A stretch of 64,000 bases of DNA from Massospora cicadina (Eukaryota > Entomophthoromycota > Entomophthoromycetes > Entomophthorales > Entomophthoraceae): NCBI GenBank assembly GCA_022478985.1, contig JAKSZP010013617.1, forward strand, positions 1 through 64,000. The letters are read 5' to 3'. Positions 35,727-47,986 of the stretch are shown in pieces. The notes under the pieces were generated by a model. That model was not told the DNA's origin, ran no database searches, and saw only the letters and a list, made by a program, of their open reading frames with translations. Position 1 is the stretch's first letter; each line of letters opens with the position of its first letter. A program made the translations under genes and the position numbers.

Positions 35727-36289
35727 TGTTGCGATTCTGATTTGACTAGACAATAAGCCCTAAGTCATTATGGTGGAATGGTTGGAATCCGTCAAGCCTT
35801 AGTTTGTGTTACAATTTTAGAGAACCTTGAGATGAGGCGATATTGGGTTAGAATGGATGTTTATTGGATCACTTCCAAATGAGGTGATTAGGAGATATTG
35901 ATGTACGCTGACTTGGTAAATCGCCTCAAATTAGGCTATGTGAATTTAATGAAAGAAGAAAATTCAGAACCAATGAGATATGGCTGAACTGAATTACTAC
36001 ACATAAAATGGTATTGTCCAAAGTTACTGAGATATAAGTGATATGAGGCGATTGACAGAAGGAGGTTGTTAGTAGTTTTAGATTGAGTGTAGTGGTGAGA
36101 ATCTTCTGAATATATTATATTAAGATAAAGAAGTGGTATTGGGGCCATTGCTCCATATTATTATATTTATTCTTTAAGTTTGTTTTGAGGACTAACCATT
36201 TTCATATTGTCCGTTCTATTGCTCAGTGGGATTGACCCTGTGCGAAAACCTTATGGTGTATCTTAACTATTCCACCAAATTTTATAACA
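35727..36289 (+). repeat. 3' LTR of element H
   Basis: It follows the purine tract GAGGGTGGGGGTAA and pairs with 30228-30795. Confidence 0.88.
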
Positions 36290-36950
36290 AGAACCAAGAA
36301 GATGAAAAATTTCCTGCACCCTGACATCAATCAGGGCGATCTAGCCCAAGTTGATGATGAGTAATGGGTAACAGCTTACCCCCTGAAGGCTTTTCCTTTT
36401 CTTAATCTTCTCACCATCAAGGAATTGGTGGAGAATATCAAGTGGGTGTGTCATGAGATGATGATTTAGAAACCATTTCTAATAAGCAGGTTGCAGCTCC
36501 CCACTTTGTCCAAATGCATCCCCTGGTTCAAGTCTAATTAATAGGAGTGAGTTGATAGAGAACACTATCAATTTGTTTTGTATAATTTTAGAATTGCAAC
36601 AAGCCCTCCAGCTTCCCTTCTTTCTGCCAGTGAAGGAAATCCCACACCAACAGTTTTGAGCATGCCAAACCCAATTAGAAAAAGGACCGCTTTTACCTTC
36701 TCTGGCCTTAAGTGCACCCTGCCAGCCGTTACACAAATTGTTGCCAGCTAAATAGGTTGAATTGTTCTGCAAAAAACCATGGAAAAAATTGATACAAATA
36801 CATCCAGTCAGGATGGAATTGAATCAATATTGATAGCCATTTAGTGTGTCATTCTGGTTTTGCTTTAACGCAATGATATTCATAGCCATTCATAAAACTT
36901 TTTTTTCCTTATTCTCCATATACTGAGCTTATATTGCAGAAGTCCCAACA
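36290..36950 (+). mobile_element. Family-A LTR, right fragment (split by H)
   Basis: It continues the LTR begun at 30171. The coding segment reads INQGDLAQVDDE, a stop, then WVTAYPL and LLTIKELVENI. CATTCTGGTTTTGC near 36850 matches the late LTR region of the solo copy. The right end is uncertain, with no clear target duplication. Confidence 0.5.
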
Positions 36951-38370
36951 AGTACTGGTGTTGCTCCATTTACCATTTTTTATTAGTATTTTACTTATAT
37001 AACAGCTTAAAAAATCAAATCTATCTATAAAATTAAGAAGCTTGCGAGGTTAGTTATTAGCTACATTATCTATTCAAGGAGGTTTTGTCCAGTATTAGTA
37101 CTTTCATACTCAATCTGCATCAAACAGAATAGATGGCTTTACCCATGGCATTTTTGCTGTTGCTTTAGATGGTAACTCATCCTAAGTGGTAGTGTAGTCT
37201 TATTATTATCAGCAAGCTCTTGACATCATTTCTGAAATCAAAGAGAGTGAGCTGCAAAATTCCATTACACAACATATATGTGAATTATACAAACCTTTGA
37301 ACCAATATTTATATAAATTTAGCAGTGGAACAATCGATTATGACCTTTTAAAGCGTAGAGCTCACAAGCTTAACACTGGAAGCGTCATACATTAAAAATT
37401 AAAGCCTTAAAGCCTTTCCAATAGCAAAGAAGATGTTATTCTGAAATATTTGCATAAAATCTAAGGATACAGGTCTAATACGCCGCTCCAAGAGTATTTA
37501 AGCGTCTCCCCTTCTACTAGTGCATGATAAGGATGGAACCCACCATATAATTATATATTTCAGAAGACTAAATAACTTAACAAGTAAAGATTTGTACCCA
37601 CTAATGCGCATTAACAATGGATTGAAACAACTTGTAGTAATTCGTTACTTATTTGCTATGGACTTGGCAAGTGGATAAAAAAAATGGAGCTATCACAGAA
37701 GACCAGGAGAAGTGTGAGTTGATAACCAGACAAGTACTTTACAAATTGAAATGTATGCCACATAGCTTGTGAAACGCCCAAAGCTACATTTTAAAGAGTA
37801 CCATATCAGATTTTCAGATCTGAAGATGTTGAGCATACTCATCTACTTAAATAACAGCAAGGTGTTCAGAAAGTCATTTGAGGATCACCTGGAACACCTG
37901 TAGGAAATTTTTGCCCGCCTGAGAGAGAAAAACCTCGAACTGAATAGAAGCAAGTGCTCATTTTTAAAAAGACAGTTAGAATTCCTTAGCCATGGAGTAA
38001 ACCAAAGAGGAGTCATGCCTAACAAGGATTATAAAAGATATAGCCAGGATAATTTCACCAAAGTGAATGAGAGATTTCCAAATGTTCTTAGGCATGATAG
38101 GATTCTGCTACCAATTTTAAAACTTTGTAGACAACTCTGATTCACTCACGCACCTTCTTAACAAAGGCGTACTATCAATTAAGAACATGAACAATATGGT
38201 GTGTTTATCAAGCCAAGAAGACACTGATGGAAGCCCAAATCCTAATATACATAGACTTGTCAAAACCTTCTACATTTACACTGATACCAGAGACTTGGAT
38301 ATGGGCGCCATCTTAGCTCAGTTGGAAAAAAATGAATAGATCACCATATAAAGTTCTACAATAAGACATT
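36951..38370 (+). pseudogene. Gypsy G reverse transcriptase remnant
   Basis: Highly decayed. FRRLNNLTSKDLYPLMRINN, YLFAMDLASG and blocks equivalent to the thumb are visible from about 37555 to 38100. An RNase H start (ASDLDMGAILAQLE in part) is visible near 38290. Element F inserted at 38371 and the sequence resumes at 50390. Confidence 0.65.
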
Positions 38371-38841
38371 TGTCAGGACCATGGGTGTAGTATCTCATAT
38401 CCCTCAATAATTTGAGGCCAGGGGACCTGAAGTTTCAGGGTGTTGGATTGCCTGCTTTTGCTTCTCTTGGTTGAGAAGTCTTTTCCATATTTTTGTCTGG
38501 AGAGGCATAACCTGATAAAAAATATACAATTTCTACTTAAAATTGTGAAAAGGGAGATAAGTGTAATGTTTATTTTAGTCCAAGCATTGTTATAAGGAGT
38601 CTAAATTAGTAAATCCCCAAGCTAAGCTCTAGACTCATAATGAATCGGGGATTCAGTGGGAGGTTAGTCATTTCAGTCCAATAGGATTCGCTCACTTCAT
38701 AGATTGGGTTTAAACCTGATACTAGGGCATGGAAGGACGTTGGGTATTGTTTCCAGTAAGGGCCTAGCTATTTTGGCTGACTCAGGTTCGATTACTGTCA
38801 CTGACCTCATTCAGTTTCCCATTTAGGTTGGAATACTGACA
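38371..38841 (-). repeat. 3' LTR of element F
   Basis: Pairs with 49921-50389; 471 bp against 469. Confidence 0.85.
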
Positions 38842-39165
38842 ACGCCCCCATCTAGATCTTGCCAAAGGGGGAAACGGATGGAGAAAGTGACTATGGATGC
38901 AGTCTACTACTGTTCCATTAACAAACTTTATGATTGAGTGTTCAGAGCCCCATCTATATATGACTCAATAAGGCCCTGATCAGTTGGTGCCCAGTTTGTG
39001 ATCCTGACCTCTGGTCCAGTGATGGTAGAATAGATTGAGGTCACCTGGTTGGAAGGTGCGTAGGGGATTATGCTTATCATTAAATTGAGCAGTTTCTCTA
39101 CTGGTTGTGGTGGACAGGTTTTTGGCAGCCAGGGCCTGAAGTCTTATGATTTCATTTGCAATACT

Positions 39166-39760
39166 TCACATAGAGACTTCAGGTGCTTCAGGAGAAGCTT
39201 GATCAAGCATTTCTTGGACTTTGGAAGGCAGATGGGGATTTCTTACATACAATTCTTGGAATGGCGATATCTTAGTAATATGATGGTAACTAATCTGATA
39301 TGCCAGAATTGCACTAGGCAAATATTGGAGCCAATGAAGGGGGTCAGTAATAACCATTTTCTGGAGAGTTGTAGTTAGAGTATCATTTACCCGCTCTACC
39401 ATTCCAATAGTTGCAGGATGGTAGAGGGTGGAGAATACCTGTTTGGTTCCTATCAGTTTGGCTAAATCTTTCATCATTCTCAAGCAGAAATTTTGTCCAT
39501 TATTGGAATGAATGACATTAGGGCACCCATGCTGGGTGATAATCCTATTATACACAAATGTGGCGGTAGCCTTTACCAAAGTGGTGGAAGCAATACAGCT
39601 TTGATCCACTTAGTTAAATGGTCCACAGCTAGTAGGAGGAATCAATGTCCATTGGAGGCTCAAGGAAGGGGTCCCACAACATCAATGCTGATAGCATGGA
39701 ATGGTTAACAGGGTAAGACCACTAGATGTTGAGATTGGGGATTATGTCCAGCTTGGCTCT
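39166..39760 (-). pseudogene. Element F integrase
   Basis: An open stretch of 147 codons (39609-39166) holds the end of the core. Asp 2 sits in VIHSNNGQNF, where the usual SDNG reads SNNG. LYHPATIGMVERVNDTL keeps the Glu. SAILAYQISYHHITKISPF follows, as in element E. The Asp-to-Asn change would inactivate it. Confidence 0.8.
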
Positions 39761-40285
39761 TACATACTAGACCGGACTCTAATATATCCTGAATAGAAAC
39801 AAGCATTCCCTCCCAATAACATTGAGTTTTAATCCACTGGTAGATTTTCTAGATTCACTCATAGCCAACTTGACAATGTCCCTCTAATATGATGTCAGTT
39901 TGGTTAAATGGTCTTACATAAGGTACCCATTGTTTGGACATAAGTTTACACAATTGACCGTTTTTGACTTGAAATTTGCTGATCTTTTCGGTAATTCCTT
40001 TTTGAGGGTCAGGGATTCGTCCTTTCATAACTGTGGTTGGGTTAGGAGGTCATAGAGTCGATCCTCTTCAGGGTCAGTTATAGTTAAGATGAGAAGCTGA
40101 GATAGGCAATCTGTGTTTTGATGGATTGGCCCTAGTCGCTAAATAATGAAAAGTCGTAATTTTGAAGTTTTAATGCCCAACGGGCAAATATTTCATCAGG
40201 GTCCTTCATTTTCTATAGCCAACGTAAAGAAGCATGATTGGTTACAATTATAAAATGCTTCATATATAAAAAGGGTTGTAAATTC

Positions 40286-40516
40286 TTAATGGTTAGTAGG
40301 ACCACCGAATTCACATTCTGTAACGCTATAATTACGTTTGGCTTTAGATAAAGTTTTGCTGTAGTAGGCGATGAGATGGTACACTAAGCTATCATAATGC
40401 TGAGATAGCATGCCTTTGATGGTAATATCGCTAGCATCAGTAAAGAGGATGAAGGGTTTATCAAAATTTGGATGAAAAAGTACTGGAGAGTGGGAGAGAG
40501 ATGCGTAGCAGGTCAA
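40286..40516 (-). pseudogene. Element F RNase H
   Basis: FILFTDASDITIKGMLSQ keeps the first catalytic Asp. YYSKTLSKAKRNYSVTECEF continues the fold, before a frame break at about 40286. Confidence 0.8.
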
Positions 40517-40859
40517 AAGCCTGCTGTTGCTCGTCTTTCCACTGAAAGGGTATTCATTTCTTCAGTAGATACACCAGAGGCTCAGATGTGTCTGAAAAAT
40601 GAGGTTAAATTGGCATAATAGCCCACCATTCCTAGAAAAACTTGTACATCTCATAGGGATTTAGGGGGGGGGTCATCATAGCAATAGCCAAGACCTTATC
40701 ATCCATCTGGGATATTCTGGATTTACTGACCTTGTGACTCAAAAAATCCATCTCACTCTAGAATAAAGAACATTTTGATGGCTTTAGTTTTAACAATGAT
40801 TGCCGTAACTGCTGAAAGTCTTGCCTGAGGTGATCTAGATGTTCAGTAAAGGTTCTAAA

Positions 40860-41301
40860 AAATGGTAATATCATCGAGATAAACTAGTATGCAGGAACGT
40901 TTTAAATCGCCTAGTAGTCCGTCCATAGCGCGTTAGAAGGTAGCAGGGGCATTACACAACCCCTGAGGCATTTGAGTGGGCTCGATAAAACCTTCACTTG
41001 TGACAAAAGTGCATTTTGCCTGATCTTCTAGTGACAAATCTACTTGCCAGTATCCACTGGCGAGATCTATAGCTGAGAAATAGTGGGACCATGACATTAA
41101 GTGTAAAAAATCATCTATACGTTGCAGGGGGTAATTAGCTTTGCAAGTGATAGTGTTGAGGCGGCAATAATCCATAACAACCTGGTGACAACCATCCTTT
41201 TTCTGAATTAATAAGAGTGGGGAAGCCCATGGACTTTTGGAAGGCACAAGCAACCCAGCCTTCAGTTGCTGTAACTCTAGGGCCATTTGAGCTTCCTCCA
41301 C
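40860..41301 (-). pseudogene. Element F reverse transcriptase
   Basis: The open stretch 41301-40933 reads LLIQKKDGCHQVVMDYCRLN, HYFSAIDLASGYWQVDL and MPQGLCNAPATF. A stop follows, then ILVYLDDITIF (about 40895-40865), an intact YLDD box. Both catalytic Asp positions are present, but the frame is broken. Confidence 0.85.
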
Positions 41302-42689
41302 TTTGGATTTTTGATATGGTTAGGATTTAAAGGGAGGGTGATCCTCAGTTTCAATTTGATGAATTACCCTGGACATTTTCCCATAGTCACTTGATCCCAA
41401 GGAAAAAAATATCACCATACTCCTTGAGGAGGTCTTTGACATCTTGGCATTCATCTGGGGTAAGATTATCCCCAATTCTACTGTCAACCAAAGCTATGGT
41501 GGGTGAAGGATCAAATCCTAAATCCTGTAAGGAGCCAAAACAATTTACATAGCCAATACTTCATAATGGGACATATTTTTACATAAGTGAAAGGTGTATG
41601 CCAGGGGACCTGTAGAGTTTTATTGGTTAAATTCCCTATAGGATAGAGATAGAGAATTCCTGTAGGCGGGATCCAAAATCCCTGGGAAGGTCAACGGTTA
41701 CTTGATGGAAGGGTTTGGGTGTCCACTAAGATCTAAAATGTGATCAGGAGGGGTAAGAATCTGAATCCCCGTATCTATAATAACTTGTGATCCTGAGAAT
41801 ATTGTAATAGAATGAGTGGTATACAAAGGGAACCCCACTAAGCATCCACAGCCTCTGGGGGTAACTTAGTTTTTTCCCCTAAGACTCAGTACTCTATGTG
41901 CAAAATGAAGGATGGGTATATGAGAAAGCATGTCCATTTTTAGGGGCTCCTTTATTTCCAATGGGGAGTTTGAATATTAATGGAATCAAATACACTAGTA
42001 GGGATAGATATTTTCTCTCTAATTGATGATGCAGTTAAACCCCCAAGTCAGTTGGACCCCAATAAGCAACTTGTAGTTATCATTTTCTAGTGCAACGTTG
42101 AGGAAGTAATTAGTAACTTCCCATAATGAAGAGGTAAAGCAGAATAGGCTCCTATCGCCTTAGTAGACTGACTACTTGCAATCCCTTATTCAGCTTCGTG
42201 AATCAATTCTGGAGCCATTTTAGTTTTTTTGGATAAGCCAGGAGGAAATAAAGTTAACTGGAGAACCAGTGTTAATAATTGCCAGGACTTTAACCTTATG
42301 TATGACTACTACCGACTCAAGCCACCAAAGATCCAAATTGGGAGTTCATAGATAATATACTGTCATTAGGGATTCGAAGTAAAGCAGGCGGAGGATTCTG
42401 CGGTGGCCAAGCTCAGGGTTGTTCAATAAATTTAAAAGTTTTATCTGGAAAGGCTTGGCTTTCTATAGAAGAACTGAGCAACAAAATTTGTTTGGGTAAC
42501 TGACCAAAATAGAGTAAGAAAGCTGGAGGTTCTCTATTTCCTTTAATAGACAGAGGGACTTCAACTTCTGATGGGGCAGCATACAAAACAACTTGAATTA
42601 CGGGGATACAGCTAGAACTAGAACAGTTGTCTTATGGCATTTGTTTTCCATCAGCATAGAGAGCCTCTTGCCCTATATTGACTGATCTT

Positions 42690-43150
42690 TTGCTGACTTA
42701 CGTTTAAGGATGCGGCAGTCAGCTACAGTGTGGTTGTTTCTTCTGCAATGAGTGCAGTATAATTCAGGTGTAGGTGGATTGGGTGTGTAACTGCTACTAC
42801 TTGAGCTCAAAGCTTATTCTTATTATTATTAAAATGAGTTGGCCCAATAGGTTTAAGCAGGTCAGCTGGAATATCCAAAATAGCCTCTATAATATGGAGG
42901 GGAGACGTCCAGTTAGACTTCACTGCTTTGAGATATTGTAGAATGGTAGGCATGTTTTTAAATGCTGAAAATGAAGCAGCGATAGCATTATCTAAGGTAA
43001 AATGGTTCCATGCAACCAACGTTTGAGCTTCAAGGTAAAAACGGTGAGCAAACTCAGCAGTTTCCCTATGCCTAAGGCTTACATCCATAAAGGTTTGCTT
43101 TTGGTTGAGTAAAGTTATGTCGCTCCCAAATTGCCAAAGCAAGGCAGTAT
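42690..43150 (-). pseudogene. Element F gag
   Basis: A 111-codon stretch (43142-42807) has FGSDITLLNQKQTFM and further capsid-like helical sequence. A perfect CCHC knuckle, CTHCRRNNHTVADC, is encoded at 42756-42715. The protease expected between here and RT (about 42600-41400) is too decayed to place. Confidence 0.7.
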
Positions 43151-43523
43151 TGGCGTCATCCCAAGTCTAGCAATGCATTAGGTGAGGTATTATAATTTCT
43201 TGAGCTACACGACTAAGACAGTTAGTTAGTTGTACTTCTCTTTAAATGAGGGTTGGAATATGCCACTAGGAGGGGTTAATGGCCGAACAATATGAACTGA
43301 TACTGGAGAAATATTTTCCCCTAGAGAGGAACTGATGCTGCTAAAAGTGTCATAAGGGTGATGGCATCCACTCAGTTTTGTAAAGCGGTTATAGTTTCAA
43401 ATATTGAGTCTACCTGATCTTGAGTGGCACAAAGGGCCAATTTTGTGGTGATGTTCTGGGTTAATTGCTGAATTTCACTTTTAAGCTCAGTGGTCGCTTC
43501 TCAAATTGCAAGTTGGTGTTGCT

Positions 43524-44212
43524 TGTCAGATATTCTCCTTCTCAACTTCTGAGAAAGAATTTTGGAGTCCAATCTTTGACTAAAATTGTGGCTATTAATG
43601 ATATGAATACCAACGGCGAAAAGAGCTTGGTGGATTCTCGGTGGAATCCTATCCATCAGAACAATATGATCTATACCCAAAATTGGTGTAATATGGTAAG
43701 TACTGAAAATAGGATTGCTCTGACTTTTTGGCAAATTCGAGGTGTTCAATATTGCATGGATCTGAACCCTCCCAAAGTGAGAAGATTTTACCTGTCAATG
43801 ACTGGGTGTGAATTAACCAATCATAACCATTTGGATCTGAACCCTCCAAAAGTGAAAAGATTTTACCCACTGGTGATTGGATACAATTTATCAAATCCTT
43901 ACCACACAGGTTGATTTTGCCACAAAAATATTTATCCTTGATCTGATAGGCCAAAAGCCTATAATCCTAATTTAGATGACTCAGCTTTATATATTTTAGC
44001 CTCAAATGCCCATGATCTCAAAATTTTACCAGTTTAAATAGGAACTACTAGTATCAAGAAAAGGGCCTTTTTCTAGTTTGCTTTAGAAAAAATAAAACTA
44101 AAAAGAAAAATCTTAGTTTTATTAAGAGTTTGTTATTTATTTTAAATATCCCATTGTGGAAATCCAGCGGCACATAGCACCAGAAAGCATAGTTTCTTGC
44201 TGGATTTTGACA
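43524..44212 (+). repeat. 5' LTR of element E
   Basis: 689 bp, with two units of a 75-bp tandem repeat at 43757-43906. It ends TTTTGACA. Confidence 0.9.
43757..43906 (+). repeat. 75-bp tandem repeat in 5' LTR of E (2 units)
   Basis: Units start at 43757 and 43832 with TGGATCTGAACCCTCC. The 3' LTR has three units (49207-49431). Confidence 0.85.
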
Positions 44213-44214
44213 TT

Positions 44215-44228
44215 TGTGCTCACTACAG
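44215..44228 (+). other. Primer-binding-like site of element E
   Basis: TGTGCTCACTACAG follows the 5' LTR by two bases. It matches the H and C sites except at the start. Confidence 0.5.
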
Positions 44229-44262
44229 AGGCACGCCTGTGCACTAACCCATAGTTATTAAC

Positions 44263-45248
44263 ATGGAGGCTGTAAACGTGAGCAGCTCTTCTGGTTCTTC
44301 TTCCTCTGAATCACGATAAGTTGCTCTTGAGAAGCAACTAGCCAGCTCTTTCTCCCATCTCAAAAAGATAAAGAAACGGCCGTTCAAATTACCCATAAAG
44401 GACAGATACATACTGGGTGAAGGGAGCATTTCTTCCTTCTTGTACGTTTATGAAGCTGCGATAGATGGCGCCACTGATAAACATAAAGTTCAGTATATTC
44501 TTCCCTGTTTAAGCCGCAAAGCTCAAGAGATGATTGTTCCTCACCTGGATCCTCAGCACACCTGGCCAGATGTTAAGAAGGCCCTCTTGGATAAATTTGG
44601 ATCCAAGCAGAGCTTACACAGGGAAAAACAGGCTTTTATGCGCTTTACCATGTATGAGGGTGAAACCCTCTTTAGTTTTGCTGACGGTTCTATCTCACTG
44701 CTCAAAGGTTGGCTACGTCTAACATGCTTACCCTGGATGATGCTATCGCCACCATACTAACAGGGTTAGTTTCACACCCCTCTCTCGCCAGGCATATCAT
44801 ATCAGTGAAACGACACTTCACAACTTTCCGTGATATAAAAGAGGCTTTGTTAGACGTCGCACATATTCCTTTAGATGAGCTGCAGCCTATTGAACCGTTG
44901 GAGGTGAGGCCACCTGTGCCTATTCTCCCTGCAAAACCTGCTGTTTTGGTGCAACTTAAACCGGACATCCCTCATTCATGCAAAGCGGAGATCCCTACTA
45001 TGGTTTCCCCTTCATCCCAGCCAATAGGTGCGCGCTCTAAGGGTATATCCTCCAGAACTACTGGGGTTGTGAAAATGCCGGTTAAAGCGAAGCTAATTAC
45101 CCCACCTCTCGTGGCTGTCTCCCCCACTTCAATTGCAACCTTGCCCATGGTTGAGAATACCCCTGAGGCCAACTCTGAGGGGGTTACAATGACGTTGGGT
45201 ACTACTTGTTGGGAGCTCCCGCGGAAGTGGAGGTCCCTGATCACCTAG
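44263..45248 (+). pseudogene. Element E gag, two lesions
   Basis: The first ATG after the LTR (44263) begins MEAVNVSSSSGSSSS. A stop lies at about 44317. The frame then reads ILPCLSRKAQEMIVPHLD and HTWPDVKKALLDKFGSKQ (capsid-like) to 44760. It shifts to another frame (44709-45248), which ends in a Pro-rich stretch. No CCHC knuckle is seen. The pol frame overlaps the gag end by 43 bases in the -1 frame, which could be the normal expression mode. Confidence 0.7.
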
Positions 45249-47986
45249 ATGCAGAAGGAGTAGATGAAACCACCATACCTGAGGATACTTACCTCCGCCA
45301 AGTTATAGGTTGTATGGAAACTATTGACACAGCCAGCGACGCTGATCAGCTCCTATTGAGCTTAATTCGCCCTTTACAGCGAGGGCATACCATGCAGTCT
45401 ATTCTGGAGACTCACCCTGAGACCGCCTGTAAATTAACCTCCACTTTTCATCTCAAGGAGGTCTTAGCGCTGTCGGCCAACTTTGGAAGCACACTTACCA
45501 AGGTTGAAGTAGTTGTTCATAAAGTCCAGGTGATGGCTATCTTAGATACAGGTTCCTCAGTGAATGTAATTTCATCACGGCTGATGAAAAAGATTAAACT
45601 GATGCCTGACCTGGATTATGCCAAGGAGTTTGGAACTGCAGGCCCAAACAATACCCGCGCCCTTGGTGCTTACTCCTCTCTTCCCATTCGTGTTGGGAAG
45701 CTTATCCTATCAGCCCCCGCTGTGGCCTTAGATAATAACTCCTATGATATGCTCATAGGTACCCAGTTTATGATCAATTATGAAGGTATCATCAACATGA
45801 AGCAAGGGTTCCTATCTTTAATGAACTACGAAGTTCCATTAGTCTTATCCAACCAAGAACTCATCAAGAATGACTACACCTGCCTAGTTGTATACCCCTT
45901 TTCCGCTTTGCCTTTACATTATGTCACCTCTGGGCGCAACACTAAGAAATTGCCCAATTCAGTGGAGGCTAGCGATGGTATCCCATTTTGTGTGGCAGAT
46001 GATGTGGTGATTAAGCCGGGTGAACAACGAGTGGTTGACACGAAAATCACGCTCCAAATCCCACACCACTATTTGTTGCACCTTATAAGTGTTGAGGGCC
46101 TTAGTCCTTTGGAGCCTCGTGTATTACCTGGGCTACTAGACCCCGCCTATCAGCGACCTATTACTCTGCTGTTGGGAAACCTCACCGCAAAGGACATGAT
46201 CATATGGAAACACCAAGAGGTTGGCCGAGGATTTTTATTCCCTGTGGGGGATGTTGAACAGATCCACTCCATCGGCTCAATGGCAGATTTGGGCCTGCCA
46301 ACTGACAGCCTGGTGTGTACTTTACCAAACGTCCATATCTCGAATGAGTTAACCCCAACTGAGCTAGAAAAAGTTCATAATCTTCTTGATGACTATAGCG
46401 ACATATTCTCCAAGTCAGCTCACGACTATGGCCATATGAAGGGATGGTGCCACTCCATGGATGTAAGTGATTCCCATCCCATTTGGTCGAAACCATATCA
46501 CAAGTCAAAGGTGGAGGAACAGCATATGAGGACGGAACTCACGCAGTTATTGGATGCGGGGTTACTAGTCCCCTCTCAAAGCCTTTGGTCTTCCCCACTG
46601 TTGTTGATTAAGAAGAAAGATGGAGGTCGCCAGGTAGTCATGGACTACCGCAAGCTAAATAACCTCACAAAGAAGGATAGCTATCCTATCCCTCACATCA
46701 ATGATGCCCTGGCCCAACTATCTGGCTCGAATTTCTTTTCAGCCATGGACTTGGCCAGTGGCTATTGGCAAATGGACCTTTCTCCACAGGACCAGGAGAA
46801 ATGCGCTTTGGTATGCAGTGAAGGCCTTTTCCAACCCACGCGATTACCCCAAAGGTTGTGCAACGCACCTGCCTCTTTCCAGCATGCGATGGATCACATC
46901 TTGCAAGACTTAAAGCTAACCTGCGTTATTGTTTATCTTGACGATATTACTGTGTTCTCAAAAACCTTCAAAGACCACCTGGATCACTTGAAGGAGGTGT
47001 TTGGAAGGCTACGTAAGTCAAATATCAAGTTGAAACCATCAAAGTGCACTTTCTTTCAGCGAAAATTGGATTTCCTTGGCCACACCATTTCGCAAAATGG
47101 AATACAACCACTACAGAACAAGGTTGAAGCCATTGCAAATATGCCTCCCCCTAAAAATTTGCGGGATATACAGGTGTTTCTGGGGATGATGGGGTATTAC
47201 CATAAGCTCATCCCTAAGTTCTCACAGCTCAGTGAGCCCCTTGTTCGCTTACTGAAGAAGAATATCCCCTTCCAATGGGGCGCTGAACAAAAAGCCGCTT
47301 TTGAGACCCTGAAGCAGCTACTACAACGACGCCCTATCCTACGGCACCCAGACTACAAAAAGCCCTTTATCCTGTTTATGGATGCCTCAGACTACGCCGT
47401 TGGGGCCATCTTAGGCCCATTAGATGAAAATGGTATTGATCATCCGGTATCATATTTCAGTAAGATGCTTTCAAAGCCTGAACGCAACTACAGTGTAGCC
47501 AAAAAGGAGTGCCTGGCTGTTATGTTAACTGTAAAGCACTACTGCCCTTTCCTCTATGGAACCAACTTTACTGTAGTTACTGACCATGCTTCATTGAAGT
47601 GGCTACAAAATATGAAGGACCCTAATGGGCGGTTAGCTCACTGGGCTCTAAAGCTCCAGTTTTATGATATGCAAATTGAACATTGTGCCAGAACTCGTCA
47701 TATGAATGTGGATGGGTTGTCTCAACTGCCAATCCTTCACTTGGATAATAGCGAGGCAGAAAGGTTGCATGATCTATTAATGACTCCCAACGAATGGGAG
47801 GATGAAAATGATCCAGTTCAGAAGATGTTAGCCCGCCACTCTCGCAACACCAAAGTGGAAAACGGGAAGTTGTATAAGCAGGTGGGGGGCGAAGTGGTTG
47901 CCTTACCTCCAGCCCTCAGAACGCGTAACTGCCATCCTCGAAGCTCACTCCATTTTAGGCCATGGAGGGGCAAAGAAAACTTATGA
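45206..47986 (+). CDS. Element E pol: protease, reverse transcriptase, RNase H (926 aa)
   Basis: An uninterrupted frame. Protease: AILDTGSSVNVISSRLM at about residues 110-127, and MLIGTQFM. RT (about 430-620): LLLIKKKDGGRQVVMDYRKL, FFSAMDLASGYWQMDL with the first Asp, LPQRLCNAPASFQHAMD and VIVYLDDITVFS with the YLDD pair. Connection: LGHTISQNGI and FLGMMGYYHKLIPKFS. RNase H: FILFMDASDYAVGAIL (Asp), KKECLAVM (Glu), VVTDHASLKWL (Asp) and HMNVDGLSQLP (Asp). All catalytic positions fit active enzymes. The start at 45206 is formal, because pol is normally reached by frameshifting from gag. The frame ends at 47986 inside the integrase zinc region, where an intact element would continue. Confidence 0.95.
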   Translation: MLGAPAEVEVPDHLDAEGVDETTIPEDTYLRQVIGCMETIDTASDADQLLLSLIRPLQRGHTMQSILETHPETACKLTSTFHLKEVLALSANFGSTLTKVEVVVHKVQVMAILDTGSSVNVISSRLMKKIKLMPDLDYAKEFGTAGPNNTRALGAYSSLPIRVGKLILSAPAVALDNNSYDMLIGTQFMINYEGIINMKQGFLSLMNYEVPLVLSNQELIKNDYTCLVVYPFSALPLHYVTSGRNTKKLPNSVEASDGIPFCVADDVVIKPGEQRVVDTKITLQIPHHYLLHLISVEGLSPLEPRVLPGLLDPAYQRPITLLLGNLTAKDMIIWKHQEVGRGFLFPVGDVEQIHSIGSMADLGLPTDSLVCTLPNVHISNELTPTELEKVHNLLDDYSDIFSKSAHDYGHMKGWCHSMDVSDSHPIWSKPYHKSKVEEQHMRTELTQLLDAGLLVPSQSLWSSPLLLIKKKDGGRQVVMDYRKLNNLTKKDSYPIPHINDALAQLSGSNFFSAMDLASGYWQMDLSPQDQEKCALVCSEGLFQPTRLPQRLCNAPASFQHAMDHILQDLKLTCVIVYLDDITVFSKTFKDHLDHLKEVFGRLRKSNIKLKPSKCTFFQRKLDFLGHTISQNGIQPLQNKVEAIANMPPPKNLRDIQVFLGMMGYYHKLIPKFSQLSEPLVRLLKKNIPFQWGAEQKAAFETLKQLLQRRPILRHPDYKKPFILFMDASDYAVGAILGPLDENGIDHPVSYFSKMLSKPERNYSVAKKECLAVMLTVKHYCPFLYGTNFTVVTDHASLKWLQNMKDPNGRLAHWALKLQFYDMQIEHCARTRHMNVDGLSQLPILHLDNSEAERLHDLLMTPNEWEDENDPVQKMLARHSRNTKVENGKLYKQVGGEVVALPPALRTRNCHPRSSLHFRPWRGKENL

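Larger units (their letters stand above)
30228..36289 (+). mobile_element. Ty3/gypsy element H
   Basis: LTRs 30228-30795 and 35727-36289 (568 and 563 bp) start TGTTGC and end TATAACA. Perfect AGAAC duplications (30223-30227 and 36290-36294) flank them. Internal order is primer site, gag, protease, RT, RNase H, integrase. No chromodomain is seen. It is inserted in a family-A LTR. Frameshifts are numerous. Confidence 0.92.

Noticed and set aside
43465..43954. Open frames on both strands at the left LTR of E
   Set aside because: They arise from a 75-bp (25-codon) tandem repeat in the LTR, not from a gene.
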